From an uncultured Clostridia bacterium (GTDB lineage Bacteria > Bacillota > Clostridia > TANB77 > CAG-508): 29,735 nt of DNA. Each line of letters starts with the position of its first letter. The stretch's first letter is position 1. The stretch covers positions 1 through 29,735 of the forward strand of contig CAKPKZ010000005.1 of NCBI GenBank assembly GCA_934167435.1, in the 5' to 3' direction. The position numbers and the translations under genes were made by a program. The notes under the pieces were generated by a model. The model ran no database searches. It worked only from the letters and a program-made list of their open reading frames with translations, and was not told the DNA's origin. Of the stretch, positions 13,955 to 22,426 are shown one piece after another.

Positions 13955-15955
13955 TTATTCTATCATTTGGCTAAATTCGTCTTCTGATATTATTTTAACT
14001 CCTAAACTTTGGGCTTTTGTTAATTTGCTTCCTGCTTCTTCTCCTGCTAATACATAGTCTGTTTTTTTAGATACTGAACCTGATGTCTTTCCGCCTAATT
14101 TTTCAATTATATCTTCTGCTTCTTTTCTTGTATATTTTTCTAAGCTTCCTGTTAGTACAAAAGTTTTTCCATCAAATCTTTTATCTGTACTTTCTTCTTC
14201 TAAGCAATTCATGTTAACACCAGCTTGTTTTAATTTTTCTAGCAAATCTTGTGTTTGTTCTTGTAAAAAGAATTCTCTAATACTGTTTGCCATAACTTCG
14301 CCAATATCTTTTATTTCACTTAGTTCTTCAAATGTTGCATTAGCTAAATTGTCCATTGTTCTATACTTTCTAGCCAATACTTTTGAAGCTTTTCCACCAA
14401 CGTGTCTTATTCCTAAGGCTGTTATTAATCTGTATAAATCGTTTTGTTTACTTGCATTTATACTATCTATTAAATTTTGAGCAAATTTCTTTCCATTTTT
14501 TTTCAATGATGCTATATCTTCGAATTCTAATTCATATATATCTGATATATTGTGAATTAATTCTTTGTCTAATAATTGACCAATTATGTTCTCTCCTAGT
14601 CCATCTATGTTCATTGCTTCTCTTGATACAAAATGAACTAAATTTCTAAACAATTTTGCTGAGCATTCAATTCCGGTACACCTTACAGCCGCTTCTCCTT
14701 CTTCTCTTATAGCTTCTGCTCCACATACAGGACATACTCTTGGCATTTCGAATTCTTTTTCTTCCCCTGTTCTTTTTTCTTCAACTACTTTTACTATTTC
14801 AGGTATTACATCTCCTGCCTTTTGAATAACTACTGTATCACCTATTTTTAATCCTTTTTCTTTTATAAAATCTTCATTGTGTAATGTTGTTTTTGATATT
14901 GTTGATCCCGCAACTTTTACTGGCTCTAATATTGCCATAGGTGTTATTACTCCAGTTCTTCCAACTTGGCATACAATATCTTTTAATATTGTTTCTTTTT
15001 GCTCTGGTGGATATTTATAAGCAACAGCCCATCTTGGTGTTTTTGCTGTTGTTCCTAATATTTCTCTAAATTTCAAATCATCTATTTTTACAACTGCACC
15101 ATCTATTCCAAATGTTAAATTTTCTCTCATTTCTCCAATTTTATTAATTGCATCTTTTACTTCTTGTATAGTGTTACATGGTATACGAACTGGATTTACA
15201 TTAAATCCTAATTTTTCTAAATATTCTAATTCTTCAAAATGTGAATTAAATTCTTTTCCATCTATTTTTTGAACATTAAATATATAAATATCTAATGGTC
15301 TTTTTTGAGTTATTTTGCTGTCTAATTGTCTTAAAGAACCTGCTGCTGCATTACGTGCATTTGCAAATAATTCTTCTTCATTTTCCTCTCTTTCTTGGTT
15401 CATTTCTTCAAAGTCTTTTTTTGATATAAATACTTCTCCACGTACTGTTATATCTATGTTATCTTTTATTTCCATAGGAATTGTTTTTACTGTTTTTAGA
15501 TTTTGCGTTACATCTTCACCAACTAATCCATTTCCTCTAGTTGCTCCTCTTACAAATTTTCCATTTTTGTATTCTAATGCTGATGATAGTCCATCTATTT
15601 TTGTTTCTACTACATATTTTACTTCTTCTATTCCATTTTCAATTGCTTTTTCTTCCATTTTATGGCAGAAATCTTCTATATCTTCTAAACTAAAAACATC
15701 TTGCAAACTTTGTAGTGGTACCTCGTGGGTAACTTTTTCAAACCCTTCTTTTACATGTCCTCCTACTTTTTGTGTTAATGATTCTTTTGATATAAATTCT
15801 GGGTATTTTTTTTCTAAATTTCTTAATTCTACCATTAACATATCATATTCAAAATCTGATATTTCTGGCTTGTCATCATCATAATATTTTTTTGCATGAT
15901 ATTCTACAGTTTTTCGTAAGTATTCAATTCTTTCTTTAGCTTCTTTTTTATTCAT
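13955..15955 (-). CDS. ligA: NAD+-dependent DNA ligase LigA
   Basis: LigA seals nicks in DNA during replication and repair using NAD+. The start at 15955 (MNKKEAKERIEYLRK) follows AAGGAG; the frame reaching 16075 has no ribosome site and crosses the upstream terminator. At 666 aa it is standard length. In order: the Ia NMN-binding domain (AKKYYDDDKPEISDFEYD), the adenylation motif with Lys119 (ETKIDG), GEVFISKKDF, NARNAAAGSLRQLD, the OB fold (VGRTGVITPMA), a four-Cys zinc finger (408, 411, 426, 431), helix-hairpin-helix repeats, and a C-terminal BRCT domain (FDGKTFVLTGSLEKYTR onward). All key residues look intact. It heads an operon with a small protein, folD and perhaps dprA. Confidence 0.96.
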   Translation of the reverse strand: MNKKEAKERIEYLRKTVEYHAKKYYDDDKPEISDFEYDMLMVELRNLEKKYPEFISKESLTQKVGGHVKEGFEKVTHEVPLQSLQDVFSLEDIEDFCHKMEEKAIENGIEEVKYVVETKIDGLSSALEYKNGKFVRGATRGNGLVGEDVTQNLKTVKTIPMEIKDNIDITVRGEVFISKKDFEEMNQEREENEEELFANARNAAAGSLRQLDSKITQKRPLDIYIFNVQKIDGKEFNSHFEELEYLEKLGFNVNPVRIPCNTIQEVKDAINKIGEMRENLTFGIDGAVVKIDDLKFREILGTTAKTPRWAVAYKYPPEQKETILKDIVCQVGRTGVITPMAILEPVKVAGSTISKTTLHNEDFIKEKGLKIGDTVVIQKAGDVIPEIVKVVEEKRTGEEKEFEMPRVCPVCGAEAIREEGEAAVRCTGIECSAKLFRNLVHFVSREAMNIDGLGENIIGQLLDKELIHNISDIYELEFEDIASLKKNGKKFAQNLIDSINASKQNDLYRLITALGIRHVGGKASKVLARKYRTMDNLANATFEELSEIKDIGEVMANSIREFFLQEQTQDLLEKLKQAGVNMNCLEEESTDKRFDGKTFVLTGSLEKYTRKEAEDIIEKLGGKTSGSVSKKTDYVLAGEEAGSKLTKAQSLGVKIISEDEFSQMIE

Positions 15956-15999
15956 TGTTGTTTTCTCCTTGCATAATGTTTTTTTTATTATATACAATT

Positions 16000-16043
16000 T
16001 GAAAAAAAAAATAAAGAGAATTATAAAAAAACTCTCTTTATTT
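16000..16043 (-). terminator. Terminator after the second sortase gene
   Basis: On the minus strand AAATAAAGAGA (16033-16043) pairs with TCTCTTTATTT (16009-16019), followed by a long T-run. It separates the alaS-HIT-sortase side from ligA. Confidence 0.85.
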
Positions 16044-16058
16044 TTTGTATTATAAATA

Positions 16059-16739
16059 TTAATCTGCTTTAGCAAATATAATTATTCTTGCACTGCTATC
16101 GTCTGTACAAGTTGATAGTGTTATTTCTGGTTTTCCTGCGGTGTCTCTTGTATAAAAGCTTGTATCTTCTGGTGTTGTTTCAAATTTATTATATATTGTA
16201 TATGTTAATTTTGTACCTGTATTGTCTGTTATATAAATTTTATCTCCATTTTGCAATTTTTTATTATTTGAAAAAAATAATCCATTTCTGTAATTATGCC
16301 CTACAATTACTGTATTTCCTGGTTGATTTAATCCAACACCATAAAGTATTGCTACTGCTGTTTCTATCGATTTCTTGGTTACTTTTTCTAAAACTGGATA
16401 TTTAACTTTAGTTTTGGGAATTTGAATTGTTCCATCTACCCCAAAACCTTTATATTGTTTTTTTACTTTTGTTGTTCCTGTTTTAGTTGTTGTAGTTGTT
16501 GATTCAACTTGTTCTAATACATTTTCATTTTCTGCTGTATTAGTTTCAGTTGTAGAATCATTATTTTCGTCTGCAATTGTTTGATCTCCTTCAAAACTAT
16601 CAACAAATTCTGATGTGTCTTTTGTTATAAAATATTTTTGGTAATAATCATATCCTAAAAAACCTAATAAAACTATTATTGCAATAATAACAATTATTAA
16701 AAATATAGTTAAAACTTTGCTATATTTACTTTCAAACAT
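16059..16739 (-). CDS. Sortase (TLSTC type)
   Basis: This is a membrane-anchored transpeptidase. The start at 16739 (MFESKYSKVL) is used because the longer frame from 16754 begins ATGGAGG, the ribosome site itself, 8 bases before this ATG. A hydrophobic segment at about 10-30 is followed by an acidic/Thr-rich linker, then the catalytic domain: GTIQIPKTKVKYPVL, catalytic His in VIVGHNYRNG, the TLSTCTDDSSAR block with the Cys and Arg. The motif resembles class B/D sortases; I leave the class open. No LPxTG protein is adjacent, so it may serve scattered substrates. An extended -10 promoter lies upstream and a terminator downstream. Confidence 0.88.
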   Translation of the reverse strand: MFESKYSKVLTIFLIIVIIAIIVLLGFLGYDYYQKYFITKDTSEFVDSFEGDQTIADENNDSTTETNTAENENVLEQVESTTTTTKTGTTKVKKQYKGFGVDGTIQIPKTKVKYPVLEKVTKKSIETAVAILYGVGLNQPGNTVIVGHNYRNGLFFSNNKKLQNGDKIYITDNTGTKLTYTIYNKFETTPEDTSFYTRDTAGKPEITLSTCTDDSSARIIIFAKAD

Positions 16740-16769
16740 ATTGTTTACCTCCAAAAAATTACTATTATT

Positions 16770-16778
16770 ATTATAACA
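16770..16778 (-). promoter_or_regulatory. Extended -10 promoter of the TLSTC sortase gene
   Basis: On the minus strand TGT followed by TATAAT (16770-16775) forms an extended -10. The -35 is weak. It lies 31 bases before the sortase start, just after the HIT gene stop. Confidence 0.5.
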
Positions 16779-16801
16779 TAGTTTTTGTTTAAAGTATATA
16801 A

Positions 16802-17149
16802 TTAATAAACAATTTTCTCTCCTAGTTTTTTACCAGCTAAAACATGGAAATGCAAATGCATTACTTCTTGTCCCCCATCTTCTCCACAATTTACAATTAC
16901 TCTATATCCATTTTCTTTAAATCCATTTTCTTCTGCAATTTTGTTAATTACTCCATATATATTTCCAATTAGTTTTTCATCTTCTTTATTTATATATGCT
17001 AATGATGTTATATGTTTTTTTGGTATTACTAAAATGTGTATAGGTGCTGCTGGATTTATATCCTTAAATGCTAAAATATTTTCATCTTCATATACTTTTG
17101 TTGAAGGTATTTCTCCTTTTACTATTTTACAAAATAAACAATCTTCCAT
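16802..17149 (-). CDS. HIT-family nucleotide hydrolase (HinT type)
   Basis: This 115-aa histidine-triad protein hydrolyses purine nucleoside phosphoramidates and similar adducts in the cytoplasm. The N-terminal CLFCKIVKGEIP, the central DINPAAPIHILVIPKKHI and the triad HLHFHVL (His98, 100, 102) are all present, and the length is typical for HinT. The two N-terminal Cys (4 and 7), together with an internal His, form a zinc site in some members. It is read after alaS, with a hairpin in the 65-base gap, and starts at ATG behind AAAGGATAT. Confidence 0.93.
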   Translation of the reverse strand: MEDCLFCKIVKGEIPSTKVYEDENILAFKDINPAAPIHILVIPKKHITSLAYINKEDEKLIGNIYGVINKIAEENGFKENGYRVIVNCGEDGGQEVMHLHFHVLAGKKLGEKIVY

Positions 17150-17170
17150 TTTTTCATATCCTTTCTTACT

Positions 17171-17212
17171 ATTAAAGAGAGAATTTTGTTTTATTAATAT
17201 TCTCTCTTTAAT
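17171..17212 (-). terminator. 14-bp hairpin between alaS and the HIT gene
   Basis: ATTAAAGAGAGAAT (17171-17184) and its exact complement ATTCTCTCTTTAAT (17199-17212) form a perfect stem. No U-run follows on the minus strand (AGTAAG), so it may be an mRNA-stabilising 3' end or attenuator. A T-run follows only on the plus strand. Confidence 0.5.
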
Positions 17213-17214
17213 TT

Positions 17215-18975
17215 TTATTCTTTTACAATAACAGCTTTTATACGCCTTATTCCAGCTGAACTTGCCTCTTCTTTTTTTATTTTAAATTTTCCAATCTCAC
17301 TTGTGTTTGATACATGAGGTCCTCCGCATAGCTCTTTTGAAATATCTCCAATTGAATATACAGTTACTATATCAGGATATTTTTCTATAAACATACATTC
17401 TGCTCCTGATTTTACCGCATCTTCTTTTTTCATTTCTTCACAAGTAACTGGTATTGAATCTTGAATCCATTTATTAACTAAGTCTTCAGTTTGTTTCTTT
17501 TCTTCGTCTGTCATTTTATGATCACAGTTAAAGTCAAATCTCATTCTTTCTGCAGTTATATTCGACCCTCTTTGATGTGTATCAGGTCCTAAAACTACTT
17601 TTAATGCTGCATTTAATAAATGTGTTGCAGTGTGGTATGCTATTGTAGTATCATTTTGTTCTGCTAAACCACCTTTAAATTTTTGTTCTGATCCTAATCT
17701 TGATTTTTCTTGGTGCTCTTTAAATAGTTTGTTAAATTCTTCTAAATCTACTTGCATTTCATTTTCTTTTGCAAGTTCACTTGTAACTTCTGGTGGAAAT
17801 CCATATGTGTCATATAATTTAAATACTATATTTCCTTCAATTTTATTTTTGTTTTGTTCTTTTGCCTTTTTTATTTCCTTATTAAATTCCTTTTCTCCAT
17901 GAGATAAAGTTTTTACGAATTTATCTTTTTCTTCTATTATAGTGTTTTTTATAATCTCTTTATTTTTTTCTAAGTCTGGATACATAGCTTTTAGATTTTC
18001 TACATAAATGTCTACTAAATTTGATAATTCATCTAAATTAATTTGTAATTTATTCATATGTCTAACCATTCTACGAATTAATCTTCTTAATACATATCCT
18101 CTATCTACATTGCTTGGTCTTCCGCCATCTGATATTATCATCATGCTTGAACGTAAATGTTCTGCAATTATTCTTCTACTTTCTATATTGTCTATTTTTT
18201 GTAATTGTAAAAGCTTGTCCATTACTGGTTTAAATAGTTCTGTATCAAATGGTGTTTCTTTTCCTTGTAATAACATTGCCATTCTTTCAAGTCCAAGTCC
18301 TGTATCTACATTTCTTTGTGATAGTTTTGTATAGTTTCCATTTTTATCTTTAAAGTATTCCATAAATACATTGTTCCAAATTTCAACATACTTACCACAA
18401 TCACAACTTGGTTGGCACTCTTCAGAACAAGCTGGCTTTCCAGTATCATAAAACATTTCAGTGTCTGGGCCACATGGTCCTTCTTCTCCCGCTATCCACC
18501 AATTATCATCTTTTCCATAATAATAAATATGTCCATCTAATATTCCTGCTTTTTTCCAACAATTTGCTGACTCCTCATCTCTTGGGCAGTCGTTATCTCC
18601 AGCAAATACTGTTACTGATAGCTTTTCTACTGGTATTTGTAATTGTTTTGTTAGAAAATCAAAACTCATTTGTATTGATTCTTCTTTAAAGTAATCACCT
18701 AAAGACCAATTTCCTAACATTTCAAAATATGTTAAGTGCCTATTGTCTCCTACTTCTTCTATATCGTTTGTTCTAACACATTTTTGATAATCTGTAAGAC
18801 GTTTTCCTTCTGGATGTTTTTCTCCTAATAAATATGGCACTAATGGTTGCATTCCTGCTGTTGTAAATAATACAGATGGATCGTTTTCTGGTATTAATGG
18901 TGCTGATGGTATTATTTTATGTCCTTTGGACTCAAAAAATTTTAAGTATTTGTTTCTTATATCTATTGCTTTCAT
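17215..18975 (-). CDS. alaS: Compact alanyl-tRNA synthetase
   Basis: It attaches alanine to tRNA-Ala. The class II core is intact: SKGHKIIPSAPLIPENDPSVLFTTAGMQ, then CVRTNDIEEVG, FFEMLGNWS-like YFEMLGNWSLGDYF, GEEGPCGPDTEMF, NVDTGLGLERM, and RGYVLRRLIRR with the tRNA-recognition helices to about 430. A four-Cys cluster (183, 187, 191, 193) is inserted before GKYVEIWN. The editing domain follows, with HTATH (His448, His452) and CGGPH (Cys550, His554), and the protein ends at residue 586. Usual bacterial AlaRS is about 870-880 aa. The beta-barrel that normally precedes the editing domain is reduced to about 10 residues, and the whole C-terminal coiled coil and C-Ala domain are missing. The stop is followed by a hairpin, so this is not an assembly break. 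The start is ATG behind GAGGAG. Confidence 0.93.
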   Translation of the reverse strand: MKAIDIRNKYLKFFESKGHKIIPSAPLIPENDPSVLFTTAGMQPLVPYLLGEKHPEGKRLTDYQKCVRTNDIEEVGDNRHLTYFEMLGNWSLGDYFKEESIQMSFDFLTKQLQIPVEKLSVTVFAGDNDCPRDEESANCWKKAGILDGHIYYYGKDDNWWIAGEEGPCGPDTEMFYDTGKPACSEECQPSCDCGKYVEIWNNVFMEYFKDKNGNYTKLSQRNVDTGLGLERMAMLLQGKETPFDTELFKPVMDKLLQLQKIDNIESRRIIAEHLRSSMMIISDGGRPSNVDRGYVLRRLIRRMVRHMNKLQINLDELSNLVDIYVENLKAMYPDLEKNKEIIKNTIIEEKDKFVKTLSHGEKEFNKEIKKAKEQNKNKIEGNIVFKLYDTYGFPPEVTSELAKENEMQVDLEEFNKLFKEHQEKSRLGSEQKFKGGLAEQNDTTIAYHTATHLLNAALKVVLGPDTHQRGSNITAERMRFDFNCDHKMTDEEKKQTEDLVNKWIQDSIPVTCEEMKKEDAVKSGAECMFIEKYPDIVTVYSIGDISKELCGGPHVSNTSEIGKFKIKKEEASSAGIRRIKAVIVKE

Positions 18976-19007
18976 ATTACTCTCCTCGCTTTTTTTACAT
19001 ATAGGAA

Positions 19008-19036
19008 ATTATACTTCAAAATCGCAAAAAAATCAA
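19008..19036 (-). promoter_or_regulatory. alaS promoter overlapping the spoVT terminator
   Basis: On the minus strand TTGATT (19031-19036), 17 bases, TATAAT (19008-19013), 33 bases before the alaS start. The -35 and the start of the spacer are the descending arm and T-run of the spoVT terminator. Confidence 0.65.
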
Positions 19037-19053
19037 GCAATTGCTTGATTTTT
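19024..19053 (-). terminator. spoVT terminator (perfect palindrome)
   Basis: AAAAATCAAGCAA joined to TTGCTTGATTTTT (19028-19053) is a perfect palindrome followed by T's on the minus strand, 14 bases after the spoVT stop. Confidence 0.85.
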
Positions 19054-19067
19054 GTTTTTCATAAATA

Positions 19068-19622
19068 CTATATTTCCATTTGGCTTCCTAAAAATGCTGC
19101 TGCTGATTGTGCTACCTTTTTTTCGACATCATTCATTTTTGTTTTTTCTTCTTTTGCCATCAAAATTACAGTTCCTATTGAATCTCCATTTGATATTATT
19201 GGATAAACCACTTGTGAATTATATTTTCTTTCTTTATTGTCATTTTTAGTAATTGGTATTGCAACATCACTATTTTCTTTACTTGTATATACTTCTTTAT
19301 CTTCCATTAATTGTTCTAATTCTTTACTTATATCTTGTTCTAAAAATTCTTTTTTTGAACCTCCAGATATTGCTATAATTGTATCTTTATCTGTTATACA
19401 AGCAATATGTCCAGTTGTTTTTGAAAGTGTTTCTGCATACCCTGCAGCAAATTCTGACAATTCACCTATAGGAGAATATTTTTTTAATATTATTTGTCCT
19501 TCTCTATCTGTGAATATTTCAAGTGGATCTCCTTCTTTTATTCGAAGCGTTTTTCTTATTTCTTTTGGAATAACAACTCTTCCCAAGTCATCTATTCTTC
19601 TTACTACACCAGTCGCTTTCAC
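19068..19622 (-). CDS. spoVT: Stage V sporulation regulator SpoVT
   Basis: SpoVT is an AbrB-like DNA-binding protein that tunes forespore gene expression after engulfment in Bacillus. Residues 1-50 are the swapped-hairpin AbrB domain (MKATGVVRRIDDLGRVVIPKEIRKTLRIKEGDPLEIF), followed by a linker and a C-terminal GAF-like domain (GHIACITDKDTIIAISGG, YPIISNGDSIGTVILMA). At 184 aa it is the usual length, which separates it from the short AbrB paralogues. Translation begins at GTG (19620-19622) behind AAGGAGG. A near-perfect forespore promoter lies upstream and a palindromic terminator downstream, so it is a single-gene unit. It supports endospore formation in this organism. Confidence 0.95.
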   Translation of the reverse strand: MKATGVVRRIDDLGRVVIPKEIRKTLRIKEGDPLEIFTDREGQIILKKYSPIGELSEFAAGYAETLSKTTGHIACITDKDTIIAISGGSKKEFLEQDISKELEQLMEDKEVYTSKENSDVAIPITKNDNKERKYNSQVVYPIISNGDSIGTVILMAKEEKTKMNDVEKKVAQSAAAFLGSQMEI

Positions 19623-19654
19623 TTGTATTCCTCCTTATTTTGTTTTTATACTCT

Positions 19655-19684
19655 TAGTATGACAAATAAGGAAAAAATTATTCA
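19655..19684 (-). promoter_or_regulatory. Forespore (sigma-G/sigma-F type) promoter of spoVT
   Basis: On the minus strand TGAATA (19679-19684), a 17-base spacer and CATACTA (19655-19661) equal the B. subtilis sigma-G consensus. spoVT is a sigma-G target in B. subtilis, so site and gene agree. Confidence 0.8.
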
Positions 19685-19695
19685 TTTTTTATATA

Positions 19696-21678
19696 TTATT
19701 CTTCTATATTTTGTTCATCTTTTTTTGCAAATAATCCCACTTTGTACTTGTCTAATATATATCCTAGTCCTTTAGAAAAGTCCTTTAGCATTACAATTTT
19801 TATTGTTGTTTCTTTTTCTTTTAAATAATCATCTATTATTTGTTTTAATAACTTTATATTTTTTATTTCTGGTTCTAATTGTTTTGTGTATTTACTTGCT
19901 CTATTTAAAAGTTTATCTTTTATTATTACTATATCTTCGTTACTTGCACAAGATATTCTTTGAAACATTTGGTAAGAATCATAATACTTAAATATTGGAA
20001 TCTCCATACATTCCTTATCAAATCTTTCATAAAATTGTTCCATTCTTATAGGAATGTATTTAAATATTTCTTCTGCTTTTTCTTTATACATTTTGTCTTT
20101 TAATTGTTCATTTAAAGTATTAAAATGTTCTAATATGTCTCTCATAGAATCTTCTACTTCTTCTATAGCAATTTTATCTAACTCTTCTTGAATATTAGGA
20201 CAATATTTAGATTTTAATGAGGCTAAATTCATTCCTGTAAAAAATACATTTTTTAATGTTTTTATATCTTCATCTATTAATCCTTTTTTAGCAAAATAAC
20301 TAAAATATGCAAATAATTTTACTATGTCTATTAATTCTAAGTTTCCTTGCTTTACGTCTTCTAATATTTCTTGTATTACCTTTCCAAATTGATCGTCTGG
20401 TATTTTCCAGTATTCTTCTGTAAGTAGCCTTTTGTATGCTGGTAGGTTTTCTGTATCTACAGTATTTCTTATTGTTTCCATGTCATTTTTAAATAATTTC
20501 ATATCGAATATACGTGTTCTTACATAGTATTCTATAAATTTAAAGAATCTATATTCTGCTTTAAAATTATAATAATAATTATTATCAAATTCTTTAATAT
20601 AGAATTGTCTGTTATCCATTAATACTCTTGAAGATACTAATATTGATTTGTATTCTTCATTGTCTTGTATATTTATAAATTTATCTTTTGTTATTTTTCC
20701 TGCTTTTATCTCAAATGATACAGCAATTGTAAATATTAACATTGTTTGCATTACTCTATTATTTGTATTTGGATATGATTTATTAACCATTTCAAATATT
20801 TTTTTAAAGTCATTTAATGAATGTTTTAAAATTCTTAAATTTCTTGTTCCACTTTTATTAAACGTTGATATTATTAGTCTAGTATTTTCTCTTAAAAACC
20901 TTATTAATTCTGGGTCGTTTTCATATCTCATTAAAATTCCATTTATTATATAGTCAAACTTTGGTGCATATTCAAACGTTTCACCTATTAATTTTTCTTT
21001 TATTCTTTCATAATCATTTGCTTTGTCAAATACATGCTCTATTTTATCCTGAATTTTCTCTACCATAGGCTTGTCTGTTTTATTTAGTTCATTTTGCTTA
21101 TCTAACAAGTATGTTGCTATAAATGTTTTCATTTCTAGATTTGAGCTTTTTAATTTTGTTGATAGTTCTTTTTCATTACATATTATTATTGTTTTTATGT
21201 GGTCATGCTCAACAAAATTATTTATATACCCTAAAATATCTATAACGTCAACATTGGCTCTTTCTAAGTCGTCAAAACATAGTACTTTATCGTCTGTTGC
21301 AAAAAATTCTGCATAGTCAAGTTTATCTCCATTTTTTGTTACTCCAAATAGGTTCGCCATGTCTATTCCTGTTTTTGCATACTCTGGTATTGTTGTTTGT
21401 CTATTAGAATTCATAAATTTTCTTAAATTTCTATCCATTAGTTGGGTAGTTTCTATGAATATCTTTTTGCTTATTTCTTCTAGATTTGAAATACCATATA
21501 GTGACATATATATTGTTGTATATCTACGTCCATTAAGTTCCATTGATTCTATTTTTTTTCTTATTTTATTATTCCAAAAATGGGTTTTTCCTGATCCCCA
21601 TTCACCATTAAGCATTATCGCATAATCGGTATAGTCTGATCTTACATAATCTAAAATACTTTCGACTAAATCTTCCAT
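19696..21678 (-). CDS. KAP-family P-loop NTPase
   Basis: This is a predicted ATPase of 660 aa with no membrane segment I can see. The Walker A is GEWGSGKT (25-32), the Walker B is VLCFDDLER (132-140) with the paired Asp typical of the KAP/STAND side of P-loop ATPases, and a sensor-like IIICNEKEL follows at 165-173. A loop with GRRYTTIYMSLYGISNLEEI (50-69) is characteristic of KAP proteins. The remaining 400 or so residues are helical and charged, with no effector domain I recognise. Many KAP ATPases take part in phage exclusion or plasmid-linked conflict, while some may be housekeeping. The start is ATG behind AAAGGAG, 17 bases after comF, so it is cotranscribed with it. Calling it a defence gene would be inference. 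Confidence 0.85.
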   Translation of the reverse strand: MEDLVESILDYVRSDYTDYAIMLNGEWGSGKTHFWNNKIRKKIESMELNGRRYTTIYMSLYGISNLEEISKKIFIETTQLMDRNLRKFMNSNRQTTIPEYAKTGIDMANLFGVTKNGDKLDYAEFFATDDKVLCFDDLERANVDVIDILGYINNFVEHDHIKTIIICNEKELSTKLKSSNLEMKTFIATYLLDKQNELNKTDKPMVEKIQDKIEHVFDKANDYERIKEKLIGETFEYAPKFDYIINGILMRYENDPELIRFLRENTRLIISTFNKSGTRNLRILKHSLNDFKKIFEMVNKSYPNTNNRVMQTMLIFTIAVSFEIKAGKITKDKFINIQDNEEYKSILVSSRVLMDNRQFYIKEFDNNYYYNFKAEYRFFKFIEYYVRTRIFDMKLFKNDMETIRNTVDTENLPAYKRLLTEEYWKIPDDQFGKVIQEILEDVKQGNLELIDIVKLFAYFSYFAKKGLIDEDIKTLKNVFFTGMNLASLKSKYCPNIQEELDKIAIEEVEDSMRDILEHFNTLNEQLKDKMYKEKAEEIFKYIPIRMEQFYERFDKECMEIPIFKYYDSYQMFQRISCASNEDIVIIKDKLLNRASKYTKQLEPEIKNIKLLKQIIDDYLKEKETTIKIVMLKDFSKGLGYILDKYKVGLFAKKDEQNIEE

Positions 21679-21695
21679 AATAAACTCTCCTTTGT

Positions 21696-22334
21696 TTAAT
21701 CTTTTGCTAATGTTAAAATTCCAACCTTTTTTGGATTTGCTTGTCTTACTATTTTACTGCATTCATTTACTGTACTTCCTGTTGTAAATATATCGTCAAA
21801 AATCAATATTTTTTTATTTTCTAATTTTTCTTTATTTTTAATTTTATATGCATTAATAATATTTTTGCTTCTTTGCTCTTTATTTAATTTACTTTGTTCT
21901 ATTATGTTTTTTGTTTTATATAGACAATTATTACATATTTCTATTTCAAATTTTTTACTTAATTCTTTTGCAATTAAATAACTTTGATTATATCCTCTTT
22001 TTTTATATCTCAATTTACTAATTGGAACTGGAATAATTGTATCATATTTTTTTATTATTTCAAATAAATTTTTATTTTTTATTAAATAATTTGAAAATGA
22101 TTTATATAAATACGGTTTGTCATTAAATTTATAATTTAAAATATTTTTTCTTATAATTCCCTCATATTTAAAAAAATATATATGTTCATCAAAATAAATT
22201 TTATAATTATCATTATATTTTTCAACCGTAAATTTTTCTTGTTTATTTAATATTTTCTTGCATTTTGAACACAATGAATTATTATTAAGTTTTCCACATA
22301 TTCCGCACACTGGTGGAAATATATAGTCTAACAT
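21696..22334 (-). CDS. comF: ComF-family phosphoribosyltransferase-like protein
   Basis: ComF is required for DNA uptake in competent bacteria, probably as a cytoplasmic partner of the uptake helicase. The N-terminal zinc motif has Cys10, 13, 22 and 25 (CGICG, CSKC). The centre has the KLRYKKRGYNQSYLIAKELSK block, and the PRPP-binding loop is ILIFDDIFTTGST. At 212 aa it is of usual length. The ATG at 22334 has no ribosome site. AAAGGAG lies at 22413-22419, and the frame is open back to it with no ATG/GTG/TTG, so the true start may be a non-AUG codon giving up to 25 more residues. The gene lies between recD2 and a KAP NTPase in one operon. Confidence 0.88.
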   Translation of the reverse strand: MLDYIFPPVCGICGKLNNNSLCSKCKKILNKQEKFTVEKYNDNYKIYFDEHIYFFKYEGIIRKNILNYKFNDKPYLYKSFSNYLIKNKNLFEIIKKYDTIIPVPISKLRYKKRGYNQSYLIAKELSKKFEIEICNNCLYKTKNIIEQSKLNKEQRSKNIINAYKIKNKEKLENKKILIFDDIFTTGSTVNECSKIVRQANPKKVGILTLAKD

Positions 22335-22426
22335 GTTTTGAAAATATTTTATTATATTATTAATATATACTTTTTCAATTAAATTGTTTTTTTCGTTTAT
22401 TGGAAATATATTCTCCTTTCTTGTTT

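Noticed and set aside
15315..15884. 189-codon plus-strand frame opposite ligA, and similar long frames opposite folD, alaS, nifS and KAP
   Set aside because: Shadows of strongly conserved minus-strand genes, Ser/Phe/Leu-rich and without ribosome sites; long antisense frames are expected in this AT-rich DNA.
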